In this document: positions 12,245-24,565 of the stretch, in pieces
Position numbering within the stretch: the first letter of the stretch is position 1
Layout of the letters: each line of letters starts with the position of its first letter
Source: Boswellia sacra
Lineage: Eukaryota > Streptophyta > Magnoliopsida > Sapindales > Burseraceae
Length of the DNA: 64,000 bases
Direction: 5' to 3'
Assembly (NCBI GenBank): GCA_013180625.2
Contig: SNVD02004677.1
Span: 124,001 to 188,000, forward strand
The notes under the pieces: model-generated
Told to the model about the DNA's origin: nothing
The model's input: the letters and a program-made list of their open reading frames with translations, nothing else
Databases searched by the model: none
Translations under genes and position numbers: made by a program

Positions 12245-12885
12245 TATGGCTGCCGTGATGGAAGCAATTCCGGGATCGGAAACCATAGAGGAGGCAATCA
12301 CATAATAATTTTCAGACTAAGAAACCCTCTGATCGGAAAAGAAGACAATAAAAAAACTGAAGCAAACCACAAATTGGTAGCAGAGGATGACAATTTGACT
12401 AGAGAAATGTCAAAAACAGCGAACAGCAACAGATTTTGGCAAAAAAAAAGGTGAAAACAGCAAACTTCCGGTGATCGGAGACAGATTCTGGTGACGCTTT
12501 CCTGCGACGATAGAGGGGTTTTGACGGTTTGAGTCCGGCGACTCTGATGAAGGGTGTGGTGACGTTCACCGCTAGCTGGAACAGGCTAGATCGAAAATCA
12601 TGTCAAAACCCTAATTTCTAATTTTTTCTCTTTTTGTTTTTAAATAAAAAACCTAAGGAATCCTAGGATCTCTTCTCCGCTTTGATAACATGTTGAGAGA
12701 GAGAAAAAAGAGTTTCGGAGAAGAATTTCAATGTATATTTCACTGTCAAGAATTGTACGTATATATAGTTCAATAAATTATCTAAAATAGGAAAGAAAAT
12801 CAACTATATAATTTCCAGAATGTCTACAAATCAGCCTACTGAAACTTCAATAATAACTTTCCATGTAGAGATTTAACAAAGCTTA
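12245..12885 (-). mobile_element. Antisense Ty1/copia 5' LTR and leader fragment
   Basis: On the minus strand an LTR begins TGTTAAATCTC near 12885 and ends with CTCTCAACA near 12692. A degenerate primer-binding site (TGTTATCAAAGCGG) and a leader with AGGGTTTTGAC follow. The layout and sequence are those of the sense copia LTR at 15065-15229, so this is a truncated relative in opposite orientation. No gag or pol is seen. The left limit is approximate. Confidence 0.7.
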
Positions 12886-13991
12886 TATGACAAGAGATAG
12901 TACGGGCAACGTTTTAACACCTAGTTCATCAACATTTTAACTGCTTCATAATCTTGATATTGAATTAACATTTGCAGCTGAATCTATAGAACTTTGCGTA
13001 AGGATTTCTAATAAAGCACTCCAAAGAATAATGGTAGGGAAAGTGAAACAGTGCAAGCTGCTTATTAGCCACCCCTCTCAAAAACTAATCATGGCATTCA
13101 TTAGAGTAACTAGACCATTCTCAATGTTGAGTTTACACACCATAATTACCAATAGTGTGAAGCCAAGTATATTCCTTATAACAAATTGTCACAAAATATA
13201 GTATAGAATGCTTTATAAAACATAATCTCTGAGATTATACATTGACTACCTCTTAGTTCTTGCCAACTTTGCTGCCTAACCAGGTACATGGAGCATAAGA
13301 AGATTGAGCATCCCTAGCTGACTGAGGCCATCTTAGCTGACAACGGGGTTGTCCATTGGGCAGTGTTGGGCTTATTTGGTCTGTCATGGGCCCTCTTGGC
13401 CAATTATCTTTATAGGTTGACCATGGGTCATTTGGCTGTTGGTTGGCCAGGGCAAGGTTTGCTAACTGTTGTCTGGTCTGAGCCTTACTTGGCTGACCAA
13501 GGGTGCTCCTGTAGATCCTGGATTTCTAGTGAAACTATATTGACACCCCCCTCCTTTACTGTGATCGGTTCCTTAACCATAAAATCAATGAAAATCGCAC
13601 GATCACAAGAAAGCTCAGCTAACGGGCACGTTCTTGTTTATCTTATATTTTCCTGAAAATCTGGAAATTATAATAACAAAATGATGGCACTAAATTATTT
13701 GTAGATTCTTTGGTAATTAAATTTTGGCACATTTCCTTTTATGTATTTTTCTTTTTTTTTTTTCTTTTTTGGGTAAAATCTGATCCTTGATTTATGCAGC
13801 AGATTAATTTCTTGAAGATAGTTTTTTTCTTGTTGTATAGGACGGCTTTATAACTATTCTAATTTATTCTAAATTGATCAAAGAATTATACTCAAAGAAA
13901 AGTTTAGAATTTTTACTTGTAAGTTTCATTTGAAGGTGCTTACTTTTTGGCTACTAGGGATGAATTTAGTGACCTTTTTTGCTTTGTGAAG
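12886..13991 (+). other. Remaining intron sequence, no gene seen
   Basis: About 1.1 kb without a credible coding region. The part at 13300-13560 is richer in G and C, contains variants of GGTTGGCCAGGG and ends at a C-rich run (GACACCCCCCTCC, 13540-13552) that could be an antisense polypurine tract of an unrecognised element. The acceptor for the next exon is AAG at 13989-13991. Confidence 0.4.
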
Positions 13992-14075
13992 AGTGCAGAG
14001 AGATGGAGAAGTCTGGAAAGAGATGCTGGTGTTCATAATTTTGAGTTGCATGCTTTCCGTGCTGCTTTTCAAATG
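13992..14075 (+). CDS. METTL25: METTL25-like methyltransferase, exon b
   Basis: An 84-nt exon reading SAERWRSLERDAG, then FELHAFRAAFQM. It follows directly in phase 0 from the glutamine that ends the exon at 487-661. The donor is GTATAC at 14076; a 445-nt intron of ordinary size follows. The exon is isolated between two transposon-filled regions. Confidence 0.9.
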
Positions 14076-14520
14076 GTATACAATATTTACAACTTTATTT
14101 TATTGTTAGCCCAGTTATTTATGTATTGGTTTTGTTGAAATCATATTGGTTTGTCTCTGTATTTCTTTTGACCTCAACACATTGGCGGGGAATACCTGGA
14201 AACCAGCAAACCTTTCTGTTGAGTTCAAAATTGGGCATACTGCAGGGCCTACACTTTGATGGTTAGGAAAGTAGTGGATATAATATCCAACGTATGTGGC
14301 CTAAGAGAAGTTGAAACCTTTTTCTTTTGGTCGAAACCATAAGTCTTAACCACTCAGCCAAATTGGCTTTTTATGCTTTTGTGTTTTGTGACTTCTCTTT
14401 GTGCATTCTACATTTGTATGGAGATAGGACGGTTCTCATTCTTTTGAAGGTTTTGTTAAAAAAAACTCACTAAGCTCTTGTTTTGGACATTCCATCTTGT
14501 GAATAATTTTTCTTTTGAAG

Positions 14521-14713
14521 GTCCTTTGTAAATATTATCCAGAAGCAATTGGGACAAGTCCTTCTATTGGACGTCAAGGGAAAGCCTTGCGCCGTCGGCA
14601 ACAAAGGAGGATTCTAGAGTCTCGATTAAAGTTTAAAGAAAGCACTCCATCTTCCATCTCGGAACACTCCAATATTGCTTGCTTCATGGAGGGGCTTGCA
14701 CAATCTAATACAG
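14521..14713 (+). CDS. METTL25: METTL25-like methyltransferase, exon c
   Basis: The acceptor is TTTTGAAG ending at 14520 and the donor is GTAGAT at 14714. The frame reads VLCKYYPEAIG, then GRQGKALRRRQQRRILESRL, a basic helix typical of plant METTL25, and finishes with EGLAQSNT. It ends on the first base of a split codon. That base joins AT at 30730 to make an aspartate, preserving phase over a 16-kb intron. Confidence 0.9.
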
Positions 14714-15064
14714 GTAGATAATGAATCTTTTCAATTTTAAGTGCCTGCTAGCTTGAGTTGAAATTGATTGCTTCCTTTCTTCGCATGGGCAAGAAAATCC
14801 CCTCATTTTATTTTTTCATTAAAAAGAAATGACAGAGAGAAAAATGTTTCCTTTTGATCTAAGACAAGTAGATAGAAATTGAGATAAGAATTAGAAATTG
14901 AAATTGTGAAAGTAAGGGGGATAACTCTTAAGATCAAGAATGGAAGAAATTCTTGAAGGGGATGAATCTCAAATAGAAATTAGAGGGATTCAATTTTCAT
15001 TTTCTTTTTGGTAATAAATTTAATCTACCAAATAAAACAACTATGCCACTTGTCTAAAGGTGCT
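14714..15064 (+). other. Intron sequence before copia element B
   Basis: AT-rich with no coding signal. The last five bases, GTGCT (15060-15064), are one half of the copia target duplication. Confidence 0.6.
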
Positions 15065-15229
15065 TGTTAAATCTCTATATAGAAATTTAGGATTGTATTC
15101 TCATTAAATAAATATTTGATTCTCTTTCCTATTTTAGATTCCTTGTTGTACTATATTTATGTACACCTCTTTTCAATAGAAAATACATCAAATATTTCTC
15201 CTAAATTCGTTTCTTCCTCTCTCTCAACA
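15065..15229 (+). repeat. 5' LTR of copia element B
   Basis: Starts TGTTAAATCTC and ends CTCTCAACA. A primer-binding site (TAGTATCAGAG, 15230-15240) follows immediately. Confidence 0.88.
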
Positions 15230-15240
15230 TAGTATCAGAG
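15230..15240 (+). promoter_or_regulatory. Primer-binding site of copia element B
   Basis: TAGTATCAGAG differs by one base from the initiator tRNA-Met complement and directly abuts the 5' LTR. Confidence 0.75.
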
Positions 15241-15751
15241 TAGGATCAAGATCCTCCTTTTATTATCTTCTTTTATTAAAAAAAAAAAAATTACAAACCC
15301 TAACCCTAACCGTTTTTGTCTAAAGAGAGATCACCCACCTCCGATCAGCTGTGATCGTCACTGCCCACTCCTCTGAGATCGCTGGTCGTTGGCGAACAAA
15401 AACCCTCTGCCTTTGTCGAAAAAGTCTACTGAAAAACTTTTTTGATCACCAGAAAATCTGTCATAGTGTTCGAATATGGCCAGAAACCAATCCATTAAGG
15501 TCGCCGGTTGCTGGTAAACAAAACCCCTCTGTCTGTGATAAAAAAAAATCTGCCGAAAAAATTTTCCAATCGCTGGAAAACTGCTGTCTCATCTGAATCT
15601 GATCAGAAATTGGTATTTCATGTCCCAACTATTTTGTTAATGACTACGTCCCTATATGAGTATTCATAGCAAATCGTGTGATGTTATTTTGTATTGTCAG
15701 ATTTTTTCTTGAATTTTTTTTCGAGTGGTGGCTCTATTTGGAAGATAAATT

Positions 15752-16660
15752 GTGTTTGGGGTTTCCGTAGCTTCTCAACCTTCCTCTAATCCTCCTGGAG
15801 TTGGTGGTTCTATCACAGCTGTAAAATTGAATGACTCAAATTACAAGTTATGGGTGAAAGCAGTAATCAAATATTTGATTGGTCAAGGGAAACATAATTA
15901 TCTTACACAAGATTCTCCATCATCTGATTCAAAGGAGTATGCTAAATGGATTCAGGAAGGTAATCTGATTACTACATGGTTGTAGAACAGTATATAGCCA
16001 TCACTTGCAGCAACTGTGATGTGGGTTGATACTACCAAAGAGTTTTGGACTTCACTTCAAGACAGGTTTGGTGGATCTTAAAATGTCTCTCACATTTTTT
16101 ATGTTTACTTTATTTTTTTGTTAGCAAGGTGATAGAACGTTAAGTGAATATTTAAGAGTAATCGAAAAATTAATGGGTGAGCTTAACTCTTTATCATCCT
16201 GTTACTATTGATGTTGAGACATTACGGAAACAATGCGAATAATTATTTGTTATCAAGTTCCTGTCTAGCATAAATCCTGTCTATGAAAGTGCTAAGAAAA
16301 GTATCCTGACTGAGAAAGATCTCACGAGTCTTAAAATGGCATATGCTCAACTCCAACGGTTACCCACCTCTCAAAATAATCAGGAAGCTTCTGGCTTAGT
16401 TGTGTTTGGTAGTCGAGGCAAAGGATCTTTTTTTTGTTGGAGTAGAGGGCGTGTTAGAGGACGAGGTGGAAGAGTTCCTTGTTCCCATTGTGGTCGGCTT
16501 AATCATCGTTAAGAAAAATGTTGGGATAAATTTGGAAAATCTGAATGGGCAAATCAAAGCTCTGAGGAGTGTCTTTCCTTTGGTAATTCCTTTAACTCTG
16601 ATGCTCTACCTTCTGCGCAGTCTGATCATAAATCTGAAAGTCAACTAGCTAGTGAGCCTT
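15752..16660 (+). pseudogene. Copia B gag, broken
   Basis: The N-terminus reads LNDSNYKLWVKAV, the UBN2-type copia capsid start, then EYAKWIQEGNLITTWL and a stop. Later fragments (VNSKVPV-type, AYAQLQRLP near 16340) and a glycine/arginine-rich region near 16420-16480 continue in other frames. It is not functional. Confidence 0.75.
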
Positions 16661-16679
16661 CAGCTTTCTTAGTCCAAAC

Positions 16680-19600
16680 AGGTAAGCCGCCTGCCTTATT
16701 TTCTTCTTCGTACCTACATCATTGGATTATAGACTCTGGAGCTTTTTCTTACATGACTAGTAATGATTCTTTTTTTAATTCCTTTATCCCTTCTAACAAA
16801 TAGTCATCAGTTGTTCTTGCTGATGGTTCTAAAACCCAAGTACAAGGGTTTGGAACCATTCTTACATCTAGTTTGCATTTGTATTCAGTGTTATATGTTC
16901 CTAAATTTTCTCTTAATCTTTTATCCGTTAGTCAGTTAACTAAAAATTTAAATTGCTCAGTCACCTTTTTTATATCCTATTGTACTTTTTAGGATCTTGG
17001 TATGAGGAAGATGATTGTTGGTGGACATGAAAAGAATGGCATTTATCATTTGTTTGAAGCACTTCCGTCCTCTCATACAGCTCTCACTTCTTCTGTCTCT
17101 CCAGAATAATGACATTATCGTTTAGGCCACCCTTCCAATAAATTGCTTCAACATATGGGTTTTTCTAGTCCAACTCAAATTGAATGTGAGTTTTGTCAGT
17201 TAGGTAAATATTCCTGTATTTTATTTCGTAGTCGAATCAATAAAATTAGTGACCAACCGTTTGATTTGATTCATTCAGATGTATGGGGTCCTTGTCGGGT
17301 AACCAACAATCATGGGTTTAAATATTTTGTATCCTTTGTGGATGATCATTTTAGAGTTACTTGGTTGTATCTGTTAAAAGATCGATCTAAGGTCCTAATA
17401 TGTTTCAAATGTTTTACAATGAAATAAAGATTCAGTTTGATATTTCTATTAAAGTTTTACGTTCTGATAATGCTTTAAAATACACGTCTTCCTCATTATC
17501 TACTTTTCGCCACACTCATGGAATCTTACATTCAACATCATGTGTTTACACCCCTCAGTAGAATGGGATAGTTGAGCGAAAAATAGACATTTGTTAGATG
17601 TGGCTCGAACTCTATTGTTTCATATGAAAGTCCCATCAAAATATTAGGGGGAAGCATTACTTACTGCATTTAACCTCATTAATCGGATTCCTTCTTCTGT
17701 TTTCCAATTTCAGTCTCCGTACTCCACCTTATTCCTTGATCAACCTGTTTTTCCTCTTCCTCCTCGTATTTTTGATTGTGTTTGTTTTGTCCATCTTCAT
17801 AGGGTTTCTGATAAACTGTCTCTTCGGTCCACCAAATATATTTTTTTTTTGGTATTTTAGAACTCAGAAAGGTTACAAATGTCCTGACCCTTGCTCAGGA
17901 AAAACTTTTGTAAGTGCAGATGTCATCTTTTTTGAGTTCACACCATATTTTCTATCTAGTGGTTTTAGACTTGATACTGGTCTAGTTGATGTGTTAGTTC
18001 TACTGCGTCCATCTACTCCACCACTTCTAGTTTATTCTCGGCGAAAGCCACGTCAATTTAATTTTAAACAAGATGATTTACCGCTCACTGATCTGCCCCT
18101 CATTCAATAGTCTGCCTCTACTCAAGATTCGACTCCTCCTACAAATGAATATTCCGATCTTGATCTTCCTATTGCTCTTCGCAAAGGTACTAGAAATTCT
18201 CAGAGTATCCTATCTTTCATTTTGTCTCCTTTGATGCCTTATCATTGTTTGTACGGTCTTTTGCTTTGTGTTTGTCCGTGGTTTCTATTCCTAAAAATTA
18301 TCAAGAAGCTTTGACTCATCCTGGCTGGAGGAAAGCTATGGAAGATGAGATGTTAACTCTCTGTGATCGTGATACATGGGAGTTACAAAAATTACCAGAA
18401 GGTAAAGAAGTGGTTGGTTGTTGTTGGGACTTTGTTATCAAATATCATCCTGAGGGTACTATTGAACGCTTAAAAGCCTGTCTTGTTGCTAAAGGATACA
18501 CTCAAACTTATGGTGTTGACTATGTTAAGACTTTCTCTCTCGTTGTCAAGCTCAATTCAGTCCGCATTCTCATTGCCCTAGCCGTGTTCTTTGGCTGGCC
18601 CCTATTCCCCCTAGATGTCAAAAATGCCTTCTTGTATGGTGATTTACACGAGGAGGTTTATATGGAGCAACCACTTGGGTTTATTACCCAGGGGGATTTA
18701 ACCAACTTTGTTTGTAAGTTAAAGAAGGCTATTTATGGTTTGAAGCCTAGGGTCTGGTTTGAAAAATTGAGTGGAGTTTTGGCTTTGATCAACTTCTCCC
18801 GTTGTCAATCTGATCACTCAGCGTTTATTAAACATACAAGATCAGGTATTGTTATACTTGTGGTTTATGTGGATGATATCAATGTGACTGGGAGTGATTC
18901 TAATGGCATAGAAGAAGTGAAAAGACAACTAAAGACACATTTTCAAACAAAAGACTTGGGGCAACTGAGATACTTTTTTAGTATTGAAGTTTTAAGGAGT
19001 AGAGAAGGTATCATTTTATCTCAGAGAAAGTATGTGCAAGACTTGCTTGATGAGACGGGTATGTTAGGGTCTAAGCCAGTAGACTCCTATGGATCTTAAT
19101 GCAATATTGAATGGTGACAGCAGTGCAGATTTTGAAGATAAGAAAAGATATAAAAGTCTTGTAGGAAAGTTGATTTATCTTACTGTCACTAGACCTGATA
19201 TTACTTTTGCAGTGAGAGCAGTTAGTCAGTATATGCAAAATCCGAAGAAGATCCATTGGTAGGTTGTATGTAGAATTCTACAATATCTAAAACAGTCCAT
19301 TGGTAAAGGAATTCTTTATAAGAAAGGTAAAGAGTTGGACATTGTTGGCTATTTTGATGCTAATTGGGTTGGTTTCAAAACTGATAGGAAGTCTACGAGT
19401 GGATATTGTACGTTCTTGGGAGGCAATCTAGTGACTCGCAGAAGCAAGAAGCAAAATGTAATTGCGAGATCTAGTGCAAAGGCAGAGTATCGTGTTATTG
19501 CTCATACAATATGTGAGATTATGTGGGTCAAGAATTTCTTAACTGAGATTGTAATTTATTTCAAAAAGCCATAAAAATATTTTGTGATAATATGGCTGTA

Positions 19601-19820
19601 ACATATATTGCTGGCAATCCAGTTTTTCATGAAAGAACTAAATACATTGAAGTAAATTGTCACTTTGTTCATGAGACTGTATTGAATGGAGAGATTATCA
19701 TTCCTTATGTTAAGTCTGAAGACCAAATTGGAGATCTTTTTACCAAGGTAGTTCATAAAGGAGTTTTTCTTCATCTGTGTTCCAAGTTGGGCATCGAGAA
19801 TATCTATACTCTAACTTGAG
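16680..19820 (+). pseudogene. Copia B pol: protease, integrase, RT, RNase H, broken
   Basis: The protease has WIIDSGAFSYMTS near 16720-16760. A GAG-pre-integrase zinc motif follows at 17110-17230, then the integrase core (FDLIHSDVWGP). The longest intact piece, 18245-19099, is copia reverse transcriptase: WRKAMEDEM, RLKACLVAKGYTQTYG, LDVKNAFLYGDL and a good catalytic box VYVDDINVTG. RNase H follows at 19150-19810 with DANW, STSGYC and ARSSAKAEYR. Internal stops near 16800 and 17106 and frameshifts kill the polyprotein, although the RT domain still reads through. Confidence 0.88.
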
Positions 19821-19826
19821 GGGGAG

Positions 19827-19991
19827 TTTTAAATCTCTATATAGAAATTTAGGATTGTGTTCTCATTAGATATATATTTGATTCTCTTTTCTATTTTAGA
19901 TTCTTTATTGTACTATATATACGTACACTTCCTTACAATGGAAAATATATCAAATATTTCTTATAAATTCGTTTCTCCCTCTCCCTCAATA
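19827..19991 (+). repeat. 3' LTR of copia element B
   Basis: Partner of 15065-15229 with equal length. It is preceded by the polypurine tract GAGGGGGAG (19818-19826). Its terminal TG has decayed to TT. Confidence 0.87.
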
Positions 19992-20494
19992 GGGCTAATG
20001 CCCTAACTACAGAAGGGGAAAAAAAATTTCAACTTGTAAGAGGAAATAAAAGACTTCTTAAATGAGAAATCTCATTGGGGATGAATCCAACTAAAGCAAG
20101 AAACAATCGAACTTAAATAAAATAAAGTATTTCTAAAAGGAACGAGGGAACTACAAAAAATTGATCAAGTTAAACAGCCTTTTCAAGAAATAACAAGACC
20201 ATAAAATTTTTTGATTCCCTAGCCAAGTTTAAACAAAGAGAAGAAAATACCCTAATAGTTATAACATGCAATAAACAAACTAAACTAGTTTGCTAGACGA
20301 TTGTCTGACGTGTGCTAACAACCAACCTGATGGTGTTTGGTTTGTTAGACAACGGTCAAATAAGGTACAAGACAGACTTTAGACATCATGCTAGACACCT
20401 ATCTAGAATGTCAATTGAAATGCTAGACATATTAAGACACTAGTTGACAAATATCTAAGAAAATAATGTACAAGACATGGGGTAATCATGTGTA
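19992..20494 (+). other. Intron sequence between copia B and the antisense LINE
   Basis: About 500 bases of AT-rich sequence without a gene. Around 20290-20450 TAGAC and CTAGACA recur irregularly, which may be a small decayed repeat. Confidence 0.4.
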
Positions 20495-20897
20495 TGTATT
20501 TTTTTTAATTTTCTTTTAAGAAATTTTAAAAATTGTATTAAATAAGATAACAGATAACAAAGTGGACTTAGCTTATCACCATAAAAAACAAAAAACATAA
20601 CCTAAGGAAGGGTATCCACTCTATACAAAAACGATAGAAAAACACTTCTTGAACCCTGAAATAAATAGGCCTTCCTTAAACCATCACTCCTAAACAAAAA
20701 GCATTTCAAAACACCTTTCTAATTAAGATGGATGAAGGAAAAAAATGACACTTGAAATTCTTTTATAGTTCAAGCCCACAAAGATGCATAGGAGTGAACT
20801 GTATTCAACAAATACCTAATGTCTTATTTTTTCTCAGCGAATATCCAATTGTTTTTCTCTTGCCATAACACCCATAAAATTTGATAAAATAACATAT
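20495..20897 (-). repeat. 3' end of the antisense LINE
   Basis: On the minus strand this has the ORF2 C-terminus and 3' UTR, with an A-rich tail near 20495-20515. It shares wording such as GTGTTTTTCTATCG and GAGTGGATACC with the sense fragment next to it. Confidence 0.6.
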
Positions 20898-21256
20898 TTC
20901 AAAAGAATTGGATTTTTGCTAATAAGAAAGAAGACATTGGTAGTTGTCAAATAGAGTTCATTTCTTCACATTCTTGTGAGCTTCAACTACAAAGAAATTT
21001 CAATGGACTTTTTTTTTTCATTAATCTTAATTGGTAATGTGTGTTGGGATATTTTTTTATAGTTAGTGGTTGTTCAGGGAAGAGCTATTTATATAAGAAG
21101 TGTAGACGTGTTTTTCTATTGCCTTTGTTTAGGGTGGATACCTTGCAATATGCTTTTTGCTTTTGTAATGGTTAACTAATCCATTTTGTTATAATTTAAT
21201 ACAGCTTCTACTATTTCTTATATAAAAAAAAAAGGAAAAAGGAAAAAAAGAAGAAG
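20898..21256 (+). mobile_element. 5'-truncated LINE 3' fragment, sense, with poly(A)
   Basis: About 360 bp of the same LINE family 3' end, in the opposite orientation to its surroundings. It runs into a poly(A)-like tail (AAAAAAAAAAGG and later A/G runs, 21225-21256). A short, 5'-truncated, tailed piece is the normal product of incomplete LINE integration. The left junction is approximate. Confidence 0.6.
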
Positions 21257-21259
21257 TTG

Positions 21260-22987
21260 TCAAGACCTAGAGCTTCTTGTGGACAATGTTTAAAAACTCC
21301 TCTTTTTAAGTTCCTTTTTCCTTAAAATTCCTCTCTAACCAGAACGCCTACTCGGCTTGGATAGATGTCCAATGCGACACTTAAATTGTAAGTCTAACTT
21401 TTCACCAATTTGAATATAAGTTAGAAAAATAACTAATAATTTCCTCATTTATTTCTTCATTAGTTTTCAAGAATATCTTGCTCCCATGTTTTCATCTTGG
21501 TTATCAAATTTCTATCTTTCTCCTAGTTCACCATACAATGAAACAAATTAGTATTACCATCCCGTTCTTTAGCCTAGTTGATCTTGGCTTTTTTTCCACA
21601 TTATTTCTTCTTTAAAAATTAGTTCTTGCCTTTTTTCATAGCATAAATTCTCATTTAACAGCCCAACCTAGTAGATGTTATCCAACTCTTGCGTATCCAA
21701 AAAAATTTTCTTCTCATTAACAATACCGAAGTCTTTTTCTATTTTGCCGTTTACGCTTATTTTTAAAAAATTTTAATTTAGTCATAAATTTATGGCCTTT
21801 TTACCTTATAATTTTTTCTTCATTCCACCTTTTTTTCATATTTATTTTGAAATTTTGATGTTGCATCCACATGTTTTCATATCTAAAAGGAAACAAAGTT
21901 AGAGTTTAGAATTATTGGACAATGATTTGAAGTTGTTCTAGTTAGGGCTTCATGCTTAATAATCCTCTCTCATCCTCCTACATTGCGGTAAAGAAGAACT
22001 TGTCCAATTTGCGGTATATTGGATTAGCTCTTAAGTGAAACTAGGTATACAAAGCTTCATGCAAGGGAGGATACTTAAGACTGGTTTCTGTTAATCAAGC
22101 AATTAAAGTATCTCATACTATTGATTACTGTACCCTTATCAAATTTTTGTGAGAGGAATATAGCAACATTGAAGTCTCCTACAATATACCAATTAATACC
22201 ACACATACTATAAAGCCCAGCCAGATCCTCCCAAACCCTCCATCGGTCCCTTGGTTTATTAGGGCCTTAATACCTTGTCATCCACCAATATCATCCATTA
22301 CTAGATTGAATTTTGACGGATATAGAAATTCTCCTAATAAAATAATCAACAAGCTTTATAATTTTTGTGTTCCAAGCAACAATGATATCTCATACCCTTT
22401 CCTAATGAAGGAAGAAACACCCAATCAATGAACCTTACCTCTAAACAGAGCTCACTGATCTTTTAGGAACAAATTTCTGTACTCTTGCATAATAACAACA
22501 TTAACATAACTTATTTAATTGTCTCTTTTAACGTTACTATTTTCTTTTTATCCCCCAATCGTCTAATGTTCCAGCTTAAAATCCTCATGATATATCAACA
22601 TCCTCTCTCTTCTTTTGTCTCTTCATTGAAGGAAGGCACAATTGCCTAGTTCATTTTCTTTGTAAAGGTTCCCAAGTTTACCTAATTTTTTCTTTTTTGA
22701 TTTCTTTATCATTTTGGGGTAACTTACTACTAAATAAGAATTGTCTTGGCAATTTCCTATGCTTGTGTTGTAAATAGCATGCTTTTGATCACAATTAACT
22801 TCTTATTTTCCAAATCTTCTTTAACATCTAACACCTCGTTTCCTCGGAATACCTTATTTCCAGCACCTCTTTGATAGGAGCTCAAGTTTTGGATCGAGTT
22901 ATGGGATCTTGTAGAATGGTATCGCTTCCTAACTCTACCCTTGAAGGGGTTTTATTATTTTTCCTTCCCCTCCCTATCTTTGCTGGT
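21260..22987 (-). pseudogene. Antisense LINE ORF1 end, endonuclease and RT start, broken
   Basis: The ORF2 start is at 22588 (minus) and overlaps the ORF1 stop as ATGA, exactly as at 3363 in the sense copy. The endonuclease begins MRILSWNIRRLGDKK. A segment near 22330-22200 reads KIQSSNG, then GPNKPRDRWRVWEDLAGLY. Sequence then continues through the linker into RT until about 21300, with many stops. Confidence 0.72.
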
Positions 22988-23250
22988 TGACAGCAGTTGA
23001 GAGCTCAATTAATTAGAGAGCTCACTGATCTCAAATAACTCAAATTGCAGAAAATTTTCTTGTGCTCTTTATTTCACTAGGAAGGCTTTAAATACACAGT
23101 CATGTAATAGAATTCCCACAGGTGAGGAGGATTTCCAAGGATAACAAATAAAATAAAGTGGCTAAAAATTTTAAACTGCAACTAACAAGCAAAAAATGTG
23201 CAACTTAAAACTGCAACTAACAAGCAAAAAATCTGTAGCTTTAAAAAAAA
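22988..23250 (-). repeat. 3' LTR of gypsy element C
   Basis: In minus orientation it has a TATA-like TATTTAAAGCC, a poly(A) signal AATAAAGAGC and an end at GCTGTCA. Near its start a unit containing TTTTTTGCTTGTTAGTTGCA is repeated twice (plus strand 23180-23235). The inner boundary is approximate. Confidence 0.6.
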
Positions 23251-23259
23251 CAAATCGCT

Positions 23260-23787
23260 TTAAACAACTGGCTTTGACTCCTTTTGTTGACTGCTTCTCC
23301 TGTATGTGTGAGTAAAAGGGACCACATGCATCTCTTGTTGTTGCTGAGGTGTATTTTTCATAAAATCACTCCCTTCCTCCAAAAAACGTTTGACCTCAAA
23401 CGTGAAATCGGGGTACTGTGTCTGAATATGCTCAATTTTTTCCCGAGATGCCTTAGAAGGTGATAAACCCTCCCAGTGAATCAGGATCTGACGATTGCCT
23501 ACGACCAACTTTTTGTCTAGAATGGCTTTTGGAGTTGGAAGTATTTTTCCTTGGTGAATTGTAGGTAACTGTGGTGTAATTCCCACAGGGGAACCTTGGA
23601 ATTTTTTTAAGCATGAGACATGAAAAACTGGGTGTATTTTGACAGGAGGAGGAAGTGTAAGACGGTAAGCTACCGACCCAATTTTTGACTCCACAAGAAA
23701 CAATCCATAATATCGGGGAGAAAGTTTCTTGTTCTTGTTGGAAGCTAAGGTTATCTGCCGATAAGGTTGTAATTTCAATAATACCAA
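23260..23787 (-). pseudogene. Gypsy C integrase C-terminus and chromodomain
   Basis: 175 open codons. The sequence LKLQPYRQ, then YYGLFLVESKIGSVAYRL, then HPVFHVSCLKKF is the integrase C-terminal fold. ILIHWEGLSPSKAS near the end is a decayed chromodomain. The preceding frame ends in a stop near 23800, so it is detached from the core. Confidence 0.8.
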
Positions 23788-23799
23788 GTCTCCAACCTC

Positions 23800-24542
23800 C
23801 TAGTGGACTTCTCTATGATGTTTATCAAAATTGTTCTTCATGATATCTTGAGCTTGTAAGAGTCTGTCATGTAGGTCATTAAAAATTTGATCTCGAGTTT
23901 TTAATTCTTGCTCTACAGCTTCTACTCGAGCTAGTGTTGGACAGTAATTCAAGAGGCGGGGTGGTGCTCTACCATAAACAACCTCCAAAGGAGTAGTTTT
24001 GAGAGAAGAATGGTACCCAGTATTATAGCAATACTCAGCCCAAGAAATCCATTGCATCCATTCTCGTAGCTGATCACTAGTGAAGCAGCGTAGGTAGACT
24101 TCTATGGTTCGATTGACGATTTCGGTCTGACCATCACTTTGTGGATGGTAGGAGGAGTTGAAAGCCAATTTTGTGCCACTCAATTTGAAAATTTCAGTCC
24201 AAAAAGAGCTTGTGAATGTTACATCCCTGTCACTCACAATTGTTTCCGGTAATCCATGTAACTTAAAACATGGTCAAAGAAAACTCTTGCTACGGAGACA
24301 GCAGAATATGGATGAGCCATGGGAATAGAGTGTGCATATTTGGAGAAACGAACTACCACAACAAGCAAAACAGATTTGCCAAATGAAGGAGATAAGACAT
24401 CAATAAAATCCATAGAAATGTCTGCCCATACCTGAATGGGAATCGAAAGAGGTTGTAATAGGTCAGCTGGTTGCAAGTGTTCAGATTTGTTTCTTTGGCA
24501 AACAACACAACATCTGATAAAATCTTGGATTGTTTTCTTCAT
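23800..24542 (-). pseudogene. Gypsy C integrase zinc and core domains
   Basis: Two overlapping frames (24542-24234, 24237-23800). The first has CVVCQRNKSEHLQPADLL and DISMDFIDVLSPSFGKS; the second has SDRDVTFTSSFW, NSSYHPQSDGQTEIVNR and WISWAEYCYNTGYHSS. The D, D and E residues of the integrase triad are visible, but a frameshift separates them. Confidence 0.82.
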
Positions 24543-24565
24543 ACCTGACCAATAAAAGCCTGATT

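Larger units (their letters stand above)
15065..19991 (+). mobile_element. Ty1/copia retrotransposon B, full-length but decayed
   Basis: Two LTRs of 165 bp each (15065-15229 and 19827-19991) enclose gag, protease, integrase, reverse transcriptase and RNase H, the copia order. The flanks are GTGCT on the left and GGGCT on the right (19992-19996), a 5-bp duplication with one change. By eye the LTRs differ at about 19 of 165 positions, so it is an old copy. Confidence 0.9.
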
